Under the pieces are notes generated by a model. The model saw only the letters and a list, made by a program, of their open reading frames with translations, was not told where the DNA came from and ran no database searches. From the NCBI GenBank assembly GCA_026983755.1, contig JALSTL010000212.1, positions 1 through 28,058 of the forward strand: a DNA stretch of 28,058 nt, written 5' to 3'. Of the stretch, positions 25,011-28,058 are shown piece after piece. The translations under genes and the position numbers were made by a program. Position 1 is the first letter of the stretch, and each line of letters starts with the position of its first letter. Origin of the DNA: Melioribacteraceae bacterium (GTDB lineage Bacteria > Bacteroidota > Ignavibacteria > Ignavibacteriales > Melioribacteraceae).

Positions 25011-25124
25011 CTTTGCGGTACTCTGTGAAAAGCATTTTGTTGTTGCACAAAGAACCACAAAGTAGGCACAAAGGATCACAAAGAAACTCTGTGTTGCTCT
25101 GTTACTTCTTTGAGGAACTCTTTG
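25011..25124. repeat. Helically phased CACAAAG / CTCTGTG heptamer array
   Basis: CACAAAG occurs four times, starting at 25046, 25056, 25067 and 25077, a spacing of 10, 11 and 10 nt. It is followed by inverted-sense relatives CTCTGTG (25087), CTCTGTT (25097), TTCTTTG (25106) and CTCTTTG (25118) at about the same period. Two more, CTTTGCG (25011) and CTCTGTG (25021), precede the array. The two halves are roughly complementary and could fold back. It fills most of the gap between the dehydratase and SLBB genes. Similar tandem CTTTGTG-like intergenic repeats are, from memory, common in environmental bacterial genomes, and their role is unknown to me. Confidence 0.8.
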
Positions 25125-25155
25125 AAATGTTTTTTTAATTAACTTTGAAAATAAG

Positions 25156-26628
25156 ATGAATAAAACCATACAATATTTATTTATAACCTTTTTACTATTT
25201 ACCATTCAACTAAAAGCACAAACAACAACTAATTTCGGAAACAATTCGGAAGGTTCGGATTTAGCCGCACTAAGTTTAATAAGCGTAACCGTTGGCGGAG
25301 ATTTTTTATTGGAAGGAACCTTCCCGGCATCAAACACAGAACGAGTAGATCAATTTATTACCAGAATAGTTTCGGAATACAGAGACGGAGCAATACGTTT
25401 TGCAAAAGATGAAGAATCATTAACAAGAATTCAAAATGAAATCGAAAACTATTCCAAAAGAAACATAACATTAAAAAGATATAACGGGAAAAAGATAAAA
25501 GTAGATTTACAAATGTTCAGAAGTACTGGCGATTTTAAATATAATCCTTATCTAAAAAACGGTGATGTAATATTATTCCCAACATTGGATTTGCAAAGAA
25601 ATTTTATTGACATTTCCGGTGCGGTTAATAAACCTTTGAAGTTCCCGTTTGTAGAAGGTGATAAACTTTCGGATGCTATTTTATTGGCACACGGATTAAA
25701 TTCTTCTTACACAAATATAAATTCAGCGGAAATTTCCAGATTAAGTAACAACGGTGAAAAAGAAGAAATTAAAATTGTTAATATCGATAAAAATCCGTTG
25801 TTGCAAAGAGGCGATAGAATCAGAATTCTTTTTAATGAAAATCAAAAGAAAGATTATAATGTTTTGGTACTTGGTGAAGTTAACAGACCCGGTAAAATTT
25901 TTATTAGTAAAAGTAGTACGACAATTTCAGAGGTAATAAAAAGAGCCGGAGGGTTTACCGAAAATGCTTCTCTGAAAAACAGTGAAATAATACGTAACAG
26001 CAAATCCGTACTACAATTGATATATGAAAATCCGATTTATTATAAAAACAATATAAAAAAGTTTACAGGTAAGTTGGAAGATAAATTAAAACAAGCAAAA
26101 TTAACCGAATTGCTGCTGATGCAAAGAATGTCCGACGTAGTTTTGGAAGATACGGTATTTTTTTCGTTGGATAACAAACTTAAAGAATTACAAACTCAAG
26201 CCGTTGTAGATTTTACCAAAATCTTTTCGGACACAACCAACGATGGAAAATTTATAATGCACGATGGAGACGTTATTTATGTTCCTACAAAAGAAAAATT
26301 TGTTTATGTGTACGGACAAGTTAATAAACCCGGATTAGTGCCATACGTTGAAGGAAAAGATTATAAGTACTATTTGGAAAAAGCCGGAGGTTTGGGTGAA
26401 GATTATGAAAGCGATATAAAATTGATTAAAAGAAAAACCAAAAGTTGGTTCACGGTTAATAATAAAACCAAAATAGACAGAGGAGATTATATTTACGTTC
26501 CGAAAAATCCGCCCAGGTCGTTTGGTTATTATTTAAGAAATACAGCTTTTATTACATCAATAATTAGTGCCGTTACTACTGTTAGTGTTCTTATTATAAA
26601 TCAAATAAATAAAAGTAAAACTCGGTAA
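25156..26628 (+). CDS. SLBB-domain polysaccharide export protein (OPX-like)
   Basis: Predicted surface-polysaccharide export protein of 490 residues. An N-terminal signal peptide ends near KAQ (residue 22), with no lipobox Cys. Several SLBB-type beta-grasp units follow. The first (about 100-140) ends STGDFKYNPYLKNGDVILFP; the next begin FIDISGAVNKPLKFPFVEGD (about 151), VLVLGEVNRPGKIFISKS (about 237) and FVYVYGQVNKPGLVPYVEG (about 388). A hydrophobic helix near residues 465-482 ends the protein. The usual OPX lead block with a GPGD-like motif is not visible. It is followed after 16 nt by a Wzz-like protein, the classical partner of export proteins, which supports the function. Exact membrane placement is uncertain. 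Confidence 0.85.
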   Translation: MNKTIQYLFITFLLFTIQLKAQTTTNFGNNSEGSDLAALSLISVTVGGDFLLEGTFPASNTERVDQFITRIVSEYRDGAIRFAKDEESLTRIQNEIENYSKRNITLKRYNGKKIKVDLQMFRSTGDFKYNPYLKNGDVILFPTLDLQRNFIDISGAVNKPLKFPFVEGDKLSDAILLAHGLNSSYTNINSAEISRLSNNGEKEEIKIVNIDKNPLLQRGDRIRILFNENQKKDYNVLVLGEVNRPGKIFISKSSTTISEVIKRAGGFTENASLKNSEIIRNSKSVLQLIYENPIYYKNNIKKFTGKLEDKLKQAKLTELLLMQRMSDVVLEDTVFFSLDNKLKELQTQAVVDFTKIFSDTTNDGKFIMHDGDVIYVPTKEKFVYVYGQVNKPGLVPYVEGKDYKYYLEKAGGLGEDYESDIKLIKRKTKSWFTVNNKTKIDRGDYIYVPKNPPRSFGYYLRNTAFITSIISAVTTVSVLIINQINKSKTR

Positions 26629-26644
26629 AGAAGGATAACTTTTA

Positions 26645-27835
26645 ATGGAACATAAACCTACATTTACGGATTATTTAAGCATACTTTATAAGTGGAAAAA
26701 GTTTTTAATAATTAACTTATTAATAGTTACGATTATTGCAACGGTTGTTTCTTTTCTTATACCGGAAAAGTTCAGATCATCAACTTCAATAATGATTCAA
26801 GATTCCGGTGCAAGTTCTATGTTAAGCGGCGTTCTTCAAGATTTCGGAAGTGTATTCAGCAAAGCATTTTCCGGTGGCGGTGGTAGTTCCGAAGATAAAC
26901 TTTTCGGCTTTTTAGGAAGCAATAAATTAGCTGAAAAAATAATTAAGAAATTTAACCTTGTTGATTATTACGAAGTGGAAAAATATAAAAGAGATAAAAC
27001 ACTTAAATTTTTTAGAAAAGATTTTCAATTTGATTTGGATGATAACGGTTTTATTGTAATTAGTATGATTCATAAAAATCCTAAAATAAGTGCCGAAATT
27101 GTTAATTATGCTGTTGATGAATTAAACAAAATGAATCAACAATATGCTACTGTTTATGCAAAAAAATACAGAGAATTTGTTGAACAAAGATACAATAAGA
27201 ACCTTAAAGATTTAAGTAATGCCGAAACCAATTTGGAAAATTTTCAAAAAAAATATAAAATTTATGCAATACCTGAACAGTTGGAAGTTTCATTTAAAGC
27301 TTATGCGGAACTGGAATCAAATCTTGCAGTAAAAGAACTTGAAAAAGATTTTGCAAAAGAAGCCTTCGGTAAAGATAATCCGAATTATACCAAAATAGAA
27401 AAACAAGTAAATTTATTAAGAAATAAATTAAAAAATTTAAAAGCCGGTAAAAGCACAGATAGAAATTCTATTGTTTTTTTCCCGCTGAAAAATCTTCCGC
27501 AAATTCAAAAAGAATATTTAGAGTATTACAGAGAAATAGAAATTCAAACAAAATTGTTGGAATTTACATTGCCAATGTACGAACAAGCGGTTATGGAAGA
27601 ACAAAAAAATATTCCTACCGTTACCGTTATTGATAAAGGTGTTCCTGCGGAATTAAAAGATTCACCCAAAAAAGCTTTTATTATTTTATCCGTTTTCTTT
27701 TTGATGTTATTCATACTGATTCCAATGGTAATAAGAGGAGAGTATATTACCCGAAACGAACCGGCAAATGAATTTGAAATTAAGGAAAAAGGCTTCTTTA
27801 AAAAGTTAACTAAAATTTACAGATTAAAAATATAA
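26645..27835 (+). CDS. Wzz/GumC-type polysaccharide co-polymerase (chain-length protein)
   Basis: Inner-membrane protein of 396 residues that probably sets the chain length of an exported polysaccharide. The N-terminal Wzz block FTDYLSILYKWKKFLIINLL leads into the first membrane helix (about residues 18-38), then IPEKFRSSTSIMIQD. The periplasmic part is rich in coiled-coil helices (about 165-245 and 255-325; NAETNLENFQKKYKIY). The second membrane helix (about 345-365) follows VTVIDKGVPAELKDSPKK, the site of the family's proline-rich motif. There is no cytoplasmic tyrosine-kinase domain: only about 30 residues follow the last helix. AAGGA lies 9 nt before the ATG, and the gene is 16 nt downstream of the SLBB gene, making a clear pair. 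Confidence 0.9.
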   Translation: MEHKPTFTDYLSILYKWKKFLIINLLIVTIIATVVSFLIPEKFRSSTSIMIQDSGASSMLSGVLQDFGSVFSKAFSGGGGSSEDKLFGFLGSNKLAEKIIKKFNLVDYYEVEKYKRDKTLKFFRKDFQFDLDDNGFIVISMIHKNPKISAEIVNYAVDELNKMNQQYATVYAKKYREFVEQRYNKNLKDLSNAETNLENFQKKYKIYAIPEQLEVSFKAYAELESNLAVKELEKDFAKEAFGKDNPNYTKIEKQVNLLRNKLKNLKAGKSTDRNSIVFFPLKNLPQIQKEYLEYYREIEIQTKLLEFTLPMYEQAVMEEQKNIPTVTVIDKGVPAELKDSPKKAFIILSVFFLMLFILIPMVIRGEYITRNEPANEFEIKEKGFFKKLTKIYRLKI

Positions 27836-27842
27836 AATAGAA

Positions 27843-28058
27843 TTGGTATTCTTAATAATAACAGTAGTTTTAGTTCCAACCGTTTGGTTTGCAAATCGTA
27901 TTTTTAAAAATTGGATAAATCCCATATCAATTTTTACGATAGAGTGGTATTTCCTTATTTTTTTGTATCATTTAAAACTTATCAATTATCCGGATTTGAG
28001 TTTTACCACTTGGTATGTTATTATAATTTCATTCTTAGCTTTTCTGTTAGGTTGCATA
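27843..28058 (+). CDS. Partial polytopic membrane protein, probable O-antigen/EPS repeat-unit polymerase (Wzy-like)
   Basis: An open frame runs off the right edge of the window (72 codons seen). It encodes a highly hydrophobic N-terminus: LVFLIITVVLVPTVWFANRI, then FTIEWYFLIFLYHLKLIN, then TWYVIIISFLAFLLGCI, that is, three membrane helices separated by short polar loops. This layout and the position after an export/chain-length gene pair fit an O-antigen or exopolysaccharide repeat-unit polymerase. The sequence alone does not prove it, and a flippase cannot be excluded. No ATG or GTG lies at the start; TTG at 27843 is the best candidate, 7 nt after the preceding stop, and the frame is open further upstream into the Wzz gene. 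No clear ribosome-binding site is seen. Confidence 0.6.
   Translation, partial: MVFLIITVVLVPTVWFANRIFKNWINPISIFTIEWYFLIFLYHLKLINYPDLSFTTWYVIIISFLAFLLGCI

Noticed and set aside
25011..25124. CRISPR array
   Set aside because: The units are only 7 bp at 10-11 nt spacing with sense reversal; there are no 25-40 bp repeats, no unique spacers and no cas genes.

Overview
The window is an AT-rich bacterial chromosome segment. Its centre is a complete division and cell-wall (dcw) operon, about 7.1-23.0 kb on the + strand. The gene order is mraZ-rsmH-ftsL-ftsI-murE-murF-mraY-murD-ftsW-murG-murC-ftsQ-ftsA-ftsZ. Several traits suggest a Bacteroidota/Chlorobiota-type organism, with Ignavibacteria as a plausible placement (inference). 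These are low GC, a meso-DAP-type MurE, a PASTA domain on FtsI, a 31-residue AURKAIP1/COX24-type ribosomal peptide, and a promoter resembling the Bacteroidota TTTG / TAnnTTTG pattern. Unlike many Bacteroidota, several genes carry clear Shine-Dalgarno sequences (the M3 peptidase, the small ribosomal peptide, ftsZ and the Wzz-like gene).

Layout. 0.1-1.5 kb (- strand): two small membrane-protein genes of the PspC/LiaF envelope-stress type. 1.8-3.7 kb (+): an exported M3-family oligoendopeptidase followed by a clear intrinsic terminator. 3.9-5.5 kb: a long TPR-repeat protein. 5.8-6.6 kb: a house-keeping patch with an HU-family DNA-binding protein, the bS22/mS38-like peptide, an unexplained long inverted repeat and tRNA-Thr(CGT). 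6.6-7.16 kb: a very AT-rich gene-free stretch leading to the mraZ promoter, which has a 10-bp-phased array of putative MraZ boxes. 7.16-23.0 kb: the dcw operon, packed with 1-13 nt overlaps or near-zero gaps. 23.0-23.25 kb: a gene-free stretch with two hairpin structures. 23.2-24.0 kb: a predicted outer-membrane protein. 24.0 kb to the end: the start of a surface-polysaccharide locus, with dTDP-glucose 4,6-dehydratase, an SLBB export protein, a Wzz-like chain-length protein and the 5' end of a probable Wzy-like polymerase cut by the window edge.

How the genes work together. MurC, D, E and F build the UDP-MurNAc-pentapeptide, MraY and MurG turn it into lipid II, and FtsW with FtsI polymerise and crosslink it at the septum. 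FtsQ/FtsL connect this machinery to the FtsA-FtsZ ring. MraZ and RsmH are the conserved operon-leading regulator and 16S rRNA methyltransferase. No wholly new multi-gene system is evident. The most unusual signals are non-coding: a helically phased heptamer array before the SLBB gene, a roughly 100-nt inverted repeat before tRNA-Thr, a 28-bp perfect palindrome before mraZ, structured DNA after ftsZ, and a probable non-standard start for ftsL.
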